From contig NC_133392.1 of the NCBI RefSeq assembly GCF_047511655.1, positions 97,581,042 through 97,645,041 on the forward strand: a DNA stretch of 64,000 nucleotides, in the 5' to 3' direction. Shown here piece after piece: positions 20,427-31,048 of the stretch. Both the position numbers and the translations under genes were made by a program. Every line of letters begins with the position of its first letter. The first letter of the stretch is position 1. This DNA is from Castor canadensis. Its lineage: Eukaryota > Chordata > Mammalia > Rodentia > Castoridae. A model generated the notes under the pieces. The model was not told the DNA's origin and ran no database searches. It was given only the letters and a program-made list of their open reading frames with translations.

Positions 20427-20904
20427 AGAGATGAGGGGGAAAATCTTGAATGAAAGAGATAAATGACTCATAATTTACAAAGGAACCCCAATAAGGTCAA
20501 CTGACTTCTAACAAAAATGGTGGAAACCAGAGGCAGGGATTTTCAACCAAGAATCTTGACCCAGCAAAGCTATCTTTCAAAAATGAAGATAATTGATGCA
20601 CTTTGTACACAAGAATGAAACATGGAATTTTAAACCTGTTGAAATCATCATAAGAAGGGGTAGAAAAGAAAAAGTGGAAGGAGAAATACAGAGGGCATGA
20701 ACCAATTTGACTTATAACACATATATCCATGGAAATGCCACAAGGAAACTCCCTGTAGAGCTACCTTAAACAAACAAAAACGTCTTTTTTTTTTCCAAAA
20801 ACAGGGAACAGGAAGGTAAAACAGTTCCTGTCTGCAGGATTGGTACCAGTGGGGGGAGAGGGAAATGTAAAGCAAGGGTGTAGGAGGTGAATATGGTAGA
20901 AATA

Positions 20905-21085
20905 TTAGGTACCCATGTATGTAAACGGAAAAATGAGACCTGCTGAAACTACTCCAGCAATGGGGGAAAGTGGAGTAAAGGGGAATGATTGAGGGGGTGA
21001 ATTCAACTAGAATGTATTATATGAACTTTTGTAAATGTCACAATGTACCCCCAGTACAACAATAATATAATTTAAAAAATGAAAC
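20905..21085 (+). mobile_element. Dispersed LINE-like 3' end, copy 3
   Basis: GAGGGGGTGAATTCAACTAG, TGTAAATGTCACAATGTACC, CCCAGTACAACAATAATATA and an A-rich tail. It interrupts the old L1 between 20597 and 21105. Confidence 0.72.
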
Positions 21086-21855
21086 ACTGTATACAATTTT
21101 AAAAAATGAATGTGACATAAAGGCATTCCCAGATATAAGCTAGGAGAATTTGTTGAGAGCAGACCCACCTTCCAAGAAACATTAAGAGAAGTTTTTCAGG
21201 CTGAAAGCAAGCGACCTCAGACACTAATACCCCAGACAATAACTGAAATTCACAAGCATACACAAATTCATGACCATACACAAATCCAACAAATGAGAAC
21301 TAGGAAAGCTAACCTTTAGGGTAATTACAAAAGGCAGCATAAATGCATATTTTTCCTCCTTCTCTTCACTGATTTCAAAAAGAATCATATAAAATAATAT
21401 GCATATAATGTACTGCTGGGAATGAATTATATAGAAAGATAGTATATTTACCAAGAACAGCACAACGGTGGTAGATGGGAGCAACACTATAATGCAGAAA
21501 TTACTCCAGATGGTAACTCAAATCCACAAAACAAATGAAGACAGCTAGAGTTGTCAATAAGAAGGATAATATAGCAAAAGCAATAAATATAAACTTTCCA
21601 TCTTATCTTTTCTCAGTTCTTGTAACAGACATAAATTTTTATAAAGTAATAATTATAACCATGTATCATTGGGTTTATAGTAATTATATATGTAATATAC
21701 ATAACAATGTCACAAAATGGATGCAGGGAAAAATCGAGCCAAATAGAAGTAATGTTCATCTCCCTGGAACTAAATTAATGTGAATCAGAAGCTGAGCCTG
21801 CTAAATTAAAATGTATACTGTAAGCCCTAGAGCAATCATTAAGAAAATCATCCAA

Positions 21856-22052
21856 GGCTGTGTGCTGATAGCTCACGTCTGTAATCCTGGCTACTCAGGA
21901 GGCAGAGATCAGGAGGACTGAGGTTTGAAGCCAACCCAGGCAAATAGCTCACCAGACCCTATTTTGAAAAAACCCATCACAAAAAGAGTTGGTTGGCAGA
22001 GTGGCTTAAGGAGAAGGCCCTGAATTCAGGCTCCAGTACTGAAAGAAAAAAA
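21856..22052 (+). mobile_element. Composite B1-ID SINE nested in old L1
   Basis: GGCTGTGTGCTGATAGCTCA, GGCTACTCAGGAGGCAGAGA, then GTTGGCAGAGTGGCTTAAGG. Confidence 0.92.
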
Positions 22053-22344
22053 AGAAAATCATCCAAAAAATATATAGTGAAAAATCATTAAAGAAATCAA
22101 AATGCTACATTGGAAAGTATCTACTTTAGGAAAAAGAAAGCAATAAAAGAGAAATAGAGAAACAAAAAAATGAGACACATAGAAAACAAATACTAAAAAG
22201 GCAGATGTAAATCTAGCTATAGCAATAAGATTAAATGTGAATGGATTAAGCCAATCAAAAGGCAAAAATGTCAGACTGGATTTTAAAAATCAACTTTTAA
22301 CTAGGGTGCCTACTGAAGGCAGAATTTAGATTCAAAGATATACA

Positions 22345-22535
22345 TAAAGCCAGGTGCTAGTGGCTCAAGCCTGTAATCCTCACTACTCAAGAGGCAGAGA
22401 TCAGGAGGATCGAAGCTAGCACAGGCAAGTAGTTCAAGAGACCCTATCTCAAAAAACCCTTCACAAAAATAGGGCTGGTGGAGTGGCTCAAAGTGAAAGC
22501 CCTGAGTTCAAACCCCAGTACCAAAAAAAAAAAGT
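22345..22535 (+). mobile_element. Composite B1-ID SINE nested in old L1
   Basis: AGCCAGGTGCTAGTGGCTCA and GGGCTGGTGGAGTGGCTCAA; it splits the 5' ORF2 region. Confidence 0.92.
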
Positions 22536-22930
22536 CAGTGGAGATAAAGAGGGACATTTTATAATATTAAAAGGTAAATGAATTAATGCATCAAGAAGAC
22601 ATAACAATTATAAAAATATTATGTACCTAACAACAGAATACCAAGAAACATTAAAGCAAAAAATGACAGAAATGGAGATAAACACAAGGAGACTTCAATA
22701 CCCTACTCTCGTAATGAATGGAAAAGTAAGCAAAAGATCAAGAAAAAAATGGAACACTTGGATACCACCATAAACCTAGCAGACCTAACAACATCTTGTA
22801 GAACACTCCATTCAATAAAGATCATTTGCTAATCATAAAACAAATAAAATTTAAAAGGATAGAAATAATTACAGCAATTAAAACTATAAGGACATCGAGT
22901 TGGTTAAATTCCCCATTACAGCTAACAGAG

Positions 22931-23494
22931 ATCTTGAAACAGAGGAGACATGAATTTTCATTTTCTGTCACTCAATACTAATACAAAAATGATGCATTTC
23001 CTCTGTCTTTTGTGAATTCATGCAAAGCAGGCAAAAATGATAACCATAAAACTAACCCAATTTAGACACAAGGAAAAGAGAATTTTAAGTTCTTCGTTCT
23101 GCCCCTAAACAATACCTAAGCTAACCAGTAGAAAATACACTTCTCATGTAGGAGGTCATGTGTTGCATGTCCACTGACACACTCTATGTGTACTTGATCC
23201 TCAACGTCATAAAGGCTTTTGTAAAAATCATTCTTGTCTGTGACCCAGCATGTAGCCTAATGCTCTATACAAAATATTCCTGATCCTGACAAAAGCTAAG
23301 ATGGTCTCTGTGTAAGAAAGGCATCACAATGAATTGCCCCTATCCATTCACAGTGATAAATTGGTGACTTCTCTGAGTCTTCTAAAGTTATTCTCTTAAA
23401 TAATTTAGTGGGTATGGAGAGATTGGTTCAGATTTTCCAGCTAGAACAAATGAAGATGACTGCCATCGGTAGCCACATAGCCATGAATAGTGGG
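22931..23494. other. Intergenic, nothing recognised
   Basis: Unassigned AT-rich sequence; could be decayed repeat. Confidence 0.45.
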
Positions 23495-23655
23495 AGTACC
23501 AGGTCCAAACCATAATCTAGGCTTCGATCTCAGTTCCATCATTTTAGCTGTGTGACCTGGGAAAGAATGTCTGAATTTCTGTTTCCTGATCTCCAACATG
23601 ATGTGGTAATAACTACCTCACAACATTGTAAAGTACTATAAACATACTAGGCTAT
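23495..23655 (+). mobile_element. MIR-like SINE relic
   Basis: TTTTAGCTGTGTGACCTGGG (MIR core) followed by ATTTCTGTTTCCTGATCTCC and TAACTACCTCACAACATTGT. Confidence 0.75.
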
Positions 23656-23912
23656 ATAGCCACTATGCTCGTGTAAAATTAATGTTTTACAAACTAAAAT
23701 CAAAGGCAGGTAGAGTATTTATTTCCAATTTTAAAAGAAGGCACACCAGTAACTAGATAAAAGATACTTGGTTCAGACTTTTCAGAATAGTCATATATTC
23801 ATAGTAATTTTAAATTCATAGCCTATCCTCAATCACTACTTAAAATTACGTGTTGCTCTTTGATTTAGTGTCTTTACTTCTCTGAGAATACTTTTACTAT
23901 GTATTTATTTAT

Positions 23913-24058
23913 TTAGCAGTGCAGTGATTGAACTCAGAGTCTCACACATACTAGACAAGCACTCTCCCACTGAGCTACATTCCCAGCCTGGGAGTTTGAA
24001 CTCAGGGCCTTGGGCTTGCTAAGCAGGCACTCTACCACTTGAGCCATGCCTCCAGTCC
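23913..24058 (-). mobile_element. Two adjoining ID-like SINEs, antisense
   Basis: First GTGATTGAACTCAGAGTCTC to TGAGCTACATTCCCAGCC, then GGAGTTTGAACTCAGGGCCT to TTGAGCCATGCCTCCAGTCC, joined near 23989. Confidence 0.85.
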
Positions 24059-24081
24059 ATCTGAAAATATTTTAATTCAAT

Positions 24082-24083
<2 letters not shown>

Positions 24084-24123
<40 letters not shown>
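24084..24123. repeat. (CA)n microsatellite
   Basis: Twenty CA-type units followed by ATACAACATG. Confidence 0.97.
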
Positions 24124-24127
<4 letters not shown>

Positions 24128-24171
24128 ACATGCTTAATTAGAAGAAAAATACACTTAAAATAAAAATCTTT

Positions 24172-24362
24172 GGCTAGGCACTGGTGGCTCATGCCTGTAA
24201 TCCTAGCTACTCAGAAAGCAGGGATCAAGAGGATCACAGTTTGAAGCCAGCCTAGGCAAACAGTTCACAAGACCCTATCTCAAAAAACCCTTCACAAAAG
24301 TAGGGTTGGTGGAGTGGCTCAAGGTGAAAGCCCTGAGTTCAAGTCCCAGTACCACAAAAAAT
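24172..24362 (+). mobile_element. Composite B1-ID SINE
   Basis: TAGGCACTGGTGGCTCATGC, GGGTTGGTGGAGTGGCTCAA and tail AAATAAATAAAATAAAATAA. Confidence 0.93.
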
Positions 24363-24544
24363 AAATAAAATAAAATAAAAACCTATGTAAAGAAATCGAG
24401 AATCATATATACATATGATCTGTACTTTTTATTTAGCTACACAAAGGTCTTGGAATAACTGGAACCAAAATATTTCAAACAAATATGCTAAATTACACAG
24501 ACTATATAAAATAGGCAAACAAACTTTAAAAAAATTTGATCCTT

Positions 24545-24741
24545 GCCAGGCGCTGGTGGCTCACGCCTGTAATCCTTGCTACTCAGGTGGCAGAGATCAG
24601 GAGAATTGCAGTTCAAAGCCAGCCCAGGGAAATAGTTCATGAGACCCTATCTTGAAAAACCCTTCACAAAAATAGGACTGGTGGAGTGGCTCAAGGTGAA
24701 GGCCCTGAGTTCAAAGCCCCAGTACTGCAAAAAAAAAGAAT
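24545..24741 (+). mobile_element. Composite B1-ID SINE
   Basis: CCAGGCGCTGGTGGCTCACG, AGGACTGGTGGAGTGGCTCA and an A tail. Confidence 0.93.
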
Positions 24742-25624
24742 TTTATCCGGTCTTGGAAATTTAGCAACAGGAGATATCAATGGCATACTAGGAAAAAATG
24801 ACACTGAAAAATAAGAGACAAGAATTCTCAGAATTCTCTTACAAATATGCTCTTTAACTATAGGCAAGTAAGGAACGTAGTCTTTCTGATTTCACTGCAA
24901 AACTTCAGGAAAGAATTCCTGAAAATTCTGTCCAGCTTCAAAAGCTAAAATAATGAACTTAAAGTATCATAGAAAAAAAGAGAGAGCGAGAGAGAGAGAA
25001 ATGTTAAGGCATCATACTATATCACACATTATTGAGTAAAAAATGTTTTAAAAATGATGTTTGTTTAGCCTTAACTGTGAGGTTAAGAAAATAGTCCCTT
25101 GAAATTTGAGATTAGTGACTTCTAGGCCATTTCCTGAGTCCAATCACATATATTAATTTCATTTTATCCATCATAACTATCCAAATGAGTTTCCTAAAAA
25201 TAACCAAGCAAGAGCATTTTCAATTTCTTGCTTCCAAGAGAGGCTAATAATAGGCAGAAGTGATGAGCTACAGTAGAGGTCAAAACTCAGATGTTTTCAG
25301 AAGCCAGAGACAAATGAACTGTGTGAAGCAGCTTTAGGTAAGAGAATACAGAATGATAGGTTGGTGGTAGAGCAAGAATGCATGCTTTGCTTGGAAACAT
25401 CCTAATTAAAAATGGTTTTTATACTACCAAGCTGGCCAAACAAAATGCTTCCATTGGCAGGCCATCAATGACCTTGGTCTATAGTTCTTTTAATATAAGC
25501 AACTTGTAGTTTTTCTTGTAGGAAAGGTAGATAAACATCTTTAGCAAGTAGGTTACTGGAATCTGTAATACTTCAGAACTATTGTAGCTATGCAAGAACT
25601 TCATGAATTAAAGAGGTTTTTGTT
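24742..25624. other. Intergenic, nothing recognised
   Basis: AT-rich; a short GAGA run lies near 24980-25000. Confidence 0.5.
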
Positions 25625-25801
25625 TTGTTTTTTGCAGTTTAAATTCAGGGCCTTGCACTTGCTAGGCAGCCACTCTTACCACTTGAGCTACACCTCTAGC
25701 CCTATTTTTTTTTTTTTTAAGGCAGTACTGGGGCTTCAATTCAGGGCCTCATGCCTACCAGGCAGCCAGCCCTGTACCACTTGAGCCACTCCACCAGCTC
25801 C
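25625..25801 (-). mobile_element. Two adjoining ID-like SINEs, antisense
   Basis: TTCAGGGCCTTGCACTTGCT with CCACTTGAGCTACACCTC, then a T-run and GGGGCTTCAATTCAGGGCCT with TTGAGCCACTCCACCAGCTC. Confidence 0.87.
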
Positions 25802-25894
25802 ACAAAAGAATATTTTAAAATCAAAAGGTTCTCATAATTTAAATAAATAAGAAAAATTTTAAAACTTTACTGTTAGAAATGAAAGCAGAATGGA

Positions 25895-26095
25895 TAGCCA
25901 GGTAGCGGACTCAAAGGCCAGCACAGGGTTTATTGTGGAGAAGTGGTCCTGCGGAGGGAGTCCCCAGCAAGAGAGCTGCGGCACCGAGCCCCTTACATAC
26001 TGGGGGTGTTTATGAAGTGGGTGGAGAAGCCCGCACTAGGTGGGATAATCCTCAATGGCCCGCTGACCGCCCTGAGATAATGGCTTAAGTAACAT
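25895..26095. repeat. GC-rich unassigned block, LTR-like
   Basis: About 200 bp markedly richer in G and C than its flanks, with CGCAC, GCGG and GGTTTATTGTGG (a possible reverse poly(A) signal region). It looks like part of a retroviral LTR in minus orientation, but no ends or duplications could be defined. Confidence 0.35.
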
Positions 26096-26102
26096 TTACT
26101 TT

Positions 26103-26277
26103 CTTTTTTTCTTTTTGTGGTACTGGGGTTTGAACTCTGGGCCTCAACTTATTAGGCAGGCAGTCTTCACTTGAGCGATTCTTAGAACTATTTGTCGGGT
26201 GCTGGCTTCAAACCGAAATCCTGATCTCTGCCTTCTGTATAGCTAGGATTACAGGCATAAACCACCAGCACGTGGCT
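26103..26277 (-). mobile_element. Composite B1-ID SINE, antisense
   Basis: TGGTACTGGGGTTTGAACTC, then TGATCTCTGCCTTCTGTATA and AACCACCAGCACGTGGCT. Confidence 0.88.
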
Positions 26278-26279
26278 AA

Positions 26280-26492
26280 AACTTTGGTTTTTTGATAGTA
26301 CTGGGGTTTGAATTCGAGCACTTTGTATTGCTAGGCAGGCACTCTACCACTTGAGCCACTCCACTAGCCCCTTTTAGTATCACTGGGTTTTTTTGTTGTT
26401 GTTGTTGTTTTTGTTTTTAAATAAAGTGTTGCACAGGCTGGCCTCAAACTCATGATCCTCCTGCTTCATTGATTACCAGCGTGTGCTACGAA
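26280..26492 (-). mobile_element. ID-like SINE joined to a B1-like SINE, antisense
   Basis: GATAGTACTGGGGTTTGAAT to CACTTGAGCCACTCCACTAG, a (TTG)n linker, then GCACAGGCTGGCCTCAAACT. Confidence 0.82.
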
Positions 26493-26994
26493 GATCAGAC
26501 CTTTTAGTATTATTGTTAGTTTAACAAGTAAAAATTGGGCACTTGCTACTTGCTGAGGCATTATCAGTTTTCTCTAAGGCAAGGAAGATAGTTATTATTT
26601 GACTACTAGAATAATTCTTAAATAAAACACATTTAACCAAAAGATGATCCATGTATCTAATCTATAAATCCTTTATTTTACCTGAAAGAAAGTGTTTAAT
26701 GAAGAAAATTGCAATAAATAATCGTGGGCTTAAAATAAAAATTTACATCCACGCCTGATGCTTTTCAGTTCTAGCACTTTAAAACTTGTGAGAAAATTTC
26801 CATGATGTTCACACTTCCCTAGGGCATCCAGCTCCCCTGGTGTGGGGTTGAACCCTAGGGTTTTTAATTGTTATGCAGATAAATAAGCTTCTAAAGAAGT
26901 AATTTATGAATTAGGTAGAATAATAAACATGATTAGTTCAATTCTCTGGCATTTTTTCATTTTCCGTTGGCAGTGAAGTGTATGGTTATTTTCA
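26493..26994. other. Intergenic, nothing recognised
   Basis: Unassigned AT-rich sequence. Confidence 0.5.
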
Positions 26995-27274
26995 ATAATT
27001 CCACTCCAAGGTATATACCCAAGATAATTGAAAAGTTATGTCCACACAAAAACTTGCACATAAATGTTCAAAACAGTACTATTCATAACAACCAATAAGT
27101 GAAAATAACCCAAATGCCCCCCAAACCAATGAACAGATAAGCAAAATGTGGAATTCTCATATAATGAATTATTTGCCATAAAAAGGAAGGAAGTACTGAT
27201 AGACAATGCAACATGGACAGACCTTAAAAACATTATGCTAAGTGAAAGAACTTAAAGAAAAAGTCATGTAGTAG

Positions 27275-27495
27275 CTGGGCACGGTGGCACACATTGTAAT
27301 TCCTAGAGGTGGAGTAGAAAGATCTCAAATTCAAGGCCAGGCTGAAGTTAGTGAGACCTTATCTCAAAAGCAACAACAACCAAAAAAGCCCAGAACAAAC
27401 AAAAAACCCCAGAAAAGGGCTGGGGGTGTAAGTCTAGTGGTAGAGCACTTGCCTAGCAACTGCAGAGACCTGGGTTCAATCCCCAGTAACACACA
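27275..27495 (+). mobile_element. B1-like plus ID-like SINE nested in old L1
   Basis: GCTGGGCACGGTGGCACACA (B1), then GGGCTGGGGGTGTAAGTCTA and GGGTTCAATCCCCAGTAACA (ID). Confidence 0.88.
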
Positions 27496-27732
27496 CACAC
27501 AACCACATCAGCCACATATTGATTCCGTTTGTGGAAAACATCCAGAACAGACAAATCCATCAGATAAAAAGTAGATTAGTGTTTGTCAGAGGCTAGAAGA
27601 AGGAAAGAATGAGGAGTGACTGCTAATGGAAATAGGGTTTTATTGGGGGATGATGAAAATGTTCTGAAATTTGACAATGGTGATAATTGCACAACTCTGT
27701 GTACACACTAAAACCGTGAGTTGTACATTTTT

Positions 27733-27932
27733 TCTTTACTTTTTTTTTGTGGTATTAGGGTTTGAACTCAGGGCCTACACTTTGAGCCACTCCACCAGCC
27801 CTTTTTTTGTGTTGGTGTTTTCGAGATAGGGTTTCTAAAAACTATTTTGCCTGGGCTGGCTTAGCACCTCGATCCTCCTGATCACTGCCTCCTGAGTAGG
27901 GAGGATTGCAGACATGAGCCATCAGCGCCCAA
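27733..27932 (-). mobile_element. Composite B1-ID SINE, antisense, nested in old L1
   Basis: TTTGTGGTATTAGGGTTTGA, TTTGAGCCACTCCACCAGCC, then GATCACTGCCTCCTGAGTAG. Confidence 0.92.
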
Positions 27933-27961
27933 TGAGTTGGACACTTTACAAGAGTAAACCA

Positions 27962-28058
27962 AGGAGCTGGGGTGTAGTTCTGTGGTACAGTGAGTGCTTA
28001 GTATGCATGAGACTCTTTGACTTCAATCCCCAACACCAAAAAAAAAAAAAAAAAAAAA
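27962..28058 (+). mobile_element. ID-like SINE nested in old L1
   Basis: GGAGCTGGGGTGTAGTTCTG and TTTGACTTCAATCCCCAACA, then a 20-nt A tail. Confidence 0.87.
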
Positions 28059-28184
28059 GCCAAGGTAAACCATATATGAATTCTATCTCAACAAAGCTAT
28101 AAGATATATGATATTATAAAACATTTAAGTTGAATTTCTAAACGATTTCACATTCAACTAAAATAGTTATACGGCCCAGCATAC

Positions 28185-28248
28185 CATAGTGTATGTGTGT
28201 GTGTGTGTATGTTTGTGTATGTGTGCATATGTGTGTATGTGTGTATGA
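28185..28248. repeat. (TG)n microsatellite, imperfect
   Basis: TG units with interspersed A bases immediately 5' of the young L1. Confidence 0.95.
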
Positions 28249-28280
28249 ATCATCCTGAAAGTTAACCAAAAACTACTTCA

Positions 28281-28293
28281 AAACATAATTCTT
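28281..28293. repeat. Left target-site duplication of the young L1
   Basis: AAACATAATTCTT, identical to 31036-31048. Confidence 0.92.
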
Positions 28294-31035
28294 CTCCAAA
28301 AAGGAGAACTATAGGCCAATCTCCTTAATGAACATTGATGCAAAAATCCTCAACAAAATAATGGCAAACCGAATTCAGCAACACATCAAAAAGATTATCC
28401 ACCACGACCAGGTAGGCTTCATCCCAGGGATGCAGGGGTGGTTCAACATACGAAAATCAATAAATGTAATAAACCACATTAACAGAAGCAAAGACAAAAA
28501 CCACTTGATCATCTCAATAGACGCAGAAAAAGCCTTTGATAAGATCCAACATCATTTCATGATAAAAGCTCTAAGAAAACTAGGAATAGAAGGAAAGTTC
28601 CTCAACATTATAAAAGCTATATATGACAAACCTACAGCCAGCATTATACTTAACGGAGAAAAATTAAAACCATTCCCTCTAAAATCAGGAACCAGACAAG
28701 GATGCCCACTATCTCCACTCCTATTCAACATAGTACTGGAATTCCTAGCCAGAGCAATTAGGCAAGAAGAAGGAATAAAAGGAATACAAATAGGTAAAGA
28801 AACTGTCAAAATATCCCTATTTGCAGACGACATGATCCTATACCTTAAAGACCCAAAAAACTCTACTCAGAAGCTTCTAGACATCATCAATAGCTATAGC
28901 AAAGTAGCAGGATATAAAATCAACATAGAAAAATCATTAGCATTTCTATACACTAACAATGAGCAAACGGAAAAAGAATGTATGAAAACAATTCCATTTA
29001 CAATAGCCTCAAAAAAAATCAAATACCTCGGTGTAAACCTAACAAAAGATGTGAAAGACCTCTACAAGGAAAACTATACACTTCTGAAGAAAGAGATTGA
29101 GGAAGACTATAGAAAGTGGAGAGATCTCCCATGCTCATGGATTGGTAGAATCAACATAGTAAAAATGTCGATACTCCCCAAAGTAATCTACATGTTTAAT
29201 GCAATTCCCATCAAAATTCCAATGACATTCATTAAAGAGATTGAAAAATCTACTGTGAAATTTATATGGAAACACAAGAGGCCACGAATAGCCAAGGCAA
29301 TACTCAGTCAAAAGAACAATGCAGGAGGTATCACAATACCTGACTTCAAACTATATTACAAAGCAATAACAATAAAAACAGCATGGTACTGGCACAAAAA
29401 CAGACATGAAGACCAGTGGAACAGAATAGAGGATCCAGATATGAAGCCACACAACTATGAGCAACTTATCTTTGACAAAGGAGCTAAAAATATACGATGG
29501 AGAAATAGCAGCCTCTTCAACAAAAACTGCTGGGAAAACTGGTTAGCAGTCTGCAAAAAACTGAAACTAGATCCATGTATATCACCCTATACCAAGATTA
29601 ACTCAAAATGGATCAAGGATCTTAATATCAGACCCCAAACTCTTAAGTTGATACAAGAAAGAGTAGGAAATACTCTGGAGTTAGTAGGTATAGGTAAAAA
29701 CTTTCTCAATGAAACCCCAGCAGCACAGCAACTAAGAGATAGCATAGATAAATGGGACCTCATAAAACTAAAAAGCTTCTGTTCATCAAAAGAAATGGTC
29801 TCTAAACTGAAGAGAACACCCACAGAGTGGGAGAAAATATTTGCCAATTATACATCAGACAAAGGACTGATAACCAGAATATACAGGGAACTTAAAAAAC
29901 TAAATTCTCCCAAAACTAATGAACCAATAAAGAAATGGGCATGTGAACTAAACAGAACTTTCTCAAAAGAAGAAATTCAAATGGCCAGAAAACACATGAA
30001 AAAATGCTCACCATCTCTAGCAATAAAGGAAATGCAAATTAAAACCACACTAAGATTCCACCTCACCCCTGTTAGAATAGCCATCATCAGCAACACCACC
30101 AACAACAGGTGTTGGCGAGGATGCGGGGAAAAAGGAACCCTTTTACACTGTTGGTGGGAATGTAGACTAGTACAACCACTCTGGAAAAAAATTTGGAGGC
30201 TACTTAAAAAGATGGACATCGATCTACCATTTGATCCAGCAATACCACTCTTGGGGATATACCCAAAAGACTGTTACTCCAGAGGCACCTGCACATCCAT
30301 GTTTATTGCGGCACTATTCACAATAGCCAAGTTATGGAAACAGCCAAGATGTCCCAGCACTGACGAATGGATTAAGAAAATGTGGTATCTATACACAATG
30401 GAATTTTATGCAGCCATGAAGAAGAACGAAATGTTATCATTCGCTGGTAAATGGATGGAATTGGAGAACATCATTCTGAGTGAGGTTAGCCTGGCTCAAA
30501 AGACCAAAAATCGTATGTTCTCCCTCATATGTGGACATTAGATCAAGGGCAAACACAACAAGGGGATTGGACTATGAGCACATGATAAAAGCGAGAGCAC
30601 ACAAGGGAGGGGTGAGGATAGGTAAGACACCTAAAAAACTAGCTAGCATTTGTTGCCCTTAACGCAGAGAAACTAAAGCAGATACCTTAAAGCAAATGAG
30701 GCCAACAGGAAAAGGGGACCAGGAACTAGAGAAAAGGTGAGATCAAAAAGAATTAACCTAGAAGGTAACACCCACACACAGGAAATCAATGTGAGTCAAT
30801 GCCCTGTATAGCTATCCTTATCTCAACCAACAAAACCCCTTGTTCCTTCCTATTATTGCTTATACTCTCTCTACAACAAAATTAGAGATAAGGGCAAAAT
30901 AGTTTCTGCTGGGTATTGAGGGGGGGAGCGGGAGGGGGCGGAGTGGGTGGTAAGGGAGGGGGTGGGGGCAGGGGGGAGAAATGAACCAAGCCTTGTATGC
31001 ACATATGAATAATAAAAGAAAAATGAAAAAAAAAA
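28294..31035 (+). mobile_element. Young 5'-truncated L1 with long open ORF2 remnant
   Basis: A 2.74-kb LINE-1 inserted in plus orientation. It begins within ORF2 (reverse transcriptase N-terminal part), carries an open frame to the ORF2 stop at 30539-30541, then a 3'UTR (30542-31020) with a G-rich polypurine tract at about 30920-30977 and AATAATAAAAG before the A tail. Perfect 13-bp direct repeats flank it. The intact frame and exact duplications indicate a recent insertion. It has no promoter, ORF1 or endonuclease, so it cannot move by itself. Confidence 0.96.
28328..30541 (+). CDS. L1 ORF2p C-terminal fragment (reverse transcriptase and Cys-rich tail)
   Basis: A 737-residue frame homologous to roughly the last 60% of L1 ORF2p, the enzyme of target-primed reverse transcription. 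The frame is open from the truncation point near 28300; Met at 28328 is internal (MNIDAK), not a real start. Visible motifs: [10 protein letters not shown] (about residues 63-72), [12 protein letters not shown] (123-134), the catalytic FADD (165-168), and the C-terminal CX3CX7HX4C motif (Cys595, Cys599, His607, Cys612). The apurinic-like endonuclease domain is missing. There is no sign of a host-gene role; expression as a protein is unlikely without an upstream promoter. Confidence 0.93.
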   Translation: MNIDAKILNKIMANRIQQHIKKIIHHDQVGFIPGMQGWFNIRKSINVINHINRSKDKNHLIISIDAEKAFDKIQHHFMIKALRKLGIEGKFLNIIKAIYDKPTASIILNGEKLKPFPLKSGTRQGCPLSPLLFNIVLEFLARAIRQEEGIKGIQIGKETVKISLFADDMILYLKDPKNSTQKLLDIINSYSKVAGYKINIEKSLAFLYTNNEQTEKECMKTIPFTIASKKIKYLGVNLTKDVKDLYKENYTLLKKEIEEDYRKWRDLPCSWIGRINIVKMSILPKVIYMFNAIPIKIPMTFIKEIEKSTVKFIWKHKRPRIAKAILSQKNNAGGITIPDFKLYYKAITIKTAWYWHKNRHEDQWNRIEDPDMKPHNYEQLIFDKGAKNIRWRNSSLFNKNCWENWLAVCKKLKLDPCISPYTKINSKWIKDLNIRPQTLKLIQERVGNTLELVGIGKNFLNETPAAQQLRDSIDKWDLIKLKSFCSSKEMVSKLKRTPTEWEKIFANYTSDKGLITRIYRELKKLNSPKTNEPIKKWACELNRTFSKEEIQMARKHMKKCSPSLAIKEMQIKTTLRFHLTPVRIAIISNTTNNRCWRGCGEKGTLLHCWWECRLVQPLWKKIWRLLKKMDIDLPFDPAIPLLGIYPKDCYSRGTCTSMFIAALFTIAKLWKQPRCPSTDEWIKKMWYLYTMEFYAAMKKNEMLSFAGKWMELENIILSEVSLAQKTKNRMFSLICGH

Positions 31036-31048
31036 AAACATAATTCTT
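31036..31048. repeat. Right target-site duplication of the young L1
   Basis: AAACATAATTCTT, directly after the poly(A) tail. Confidence 0.92.

Larger units (their letters stand above)
19080..22930 (+). mobile_element. Ancient L1 (ORF1 region to 5' ORF2), sense, with nested insertions
   Basis: The pieces follow L1 order on the plus strand. 19900-20330 matches the ORF1 coiled-coil region of old L1 (GAGCTGAAAAATTCACTAGC, GGTAGATTTGAATCAGCACA, ACACCAATATACAGAAACAA). 20470-20595 is the ORF1 C-terminal region (TTTTCAACCAAGAATCTTGA, CAGCAAAGCTATCTTTCAAA). 21105-21230 continues (AAAGGCATTCCCAGATATAA, TTTTTCAGGCTGAAAGCAAG). 22210-22320 and 22540-22930 match the 5' ORF2 endonuclease region (TTAAATGTGAATGGATTAAG, AAGAAGACATAACAATTATA). 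All frames are broken. 19080-19560 precedes ORF1 and may be its 5'UTR, but I do not recognise it. Three SINEs, a hairpin and a LINE-like 3' end are embedded. Confidence 0.78.
26995..28112 (+). mobile_element. Old L1 3' end (ORF2 end and 3'UTR), sense, interrupted
   Basis: 26995-27260 is the C-terminal ORF2 region (AGGTATATACCCAAGATAAT, AACCAATGAACAGATAAGCA). 27510-27730 matches an L1MB/MC-type 3'UTR (AAAGTAGATTAGTGTTTGTC, GATGAAAATGTTCTGAAATT, GCACAACTCTGTGTACACAC). 28065-28112 carries the terminal TATATGAATTCTATCTCAAC. SINEs fill the gaps. Confidence 0.82.

Noticed and set aside
24084-24123. Possible CRISPR-like or tandem array
   Set aside because: Only dinucleotide microsatellites and dispersed SINEs are present; no regularly spaced repeats with unique spacers occur in the window.
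30480-30662. 60-codon frame at the end of the young L1
   Set aside because: Out-of-frame reading of the ORF2 end and 3'UTR.
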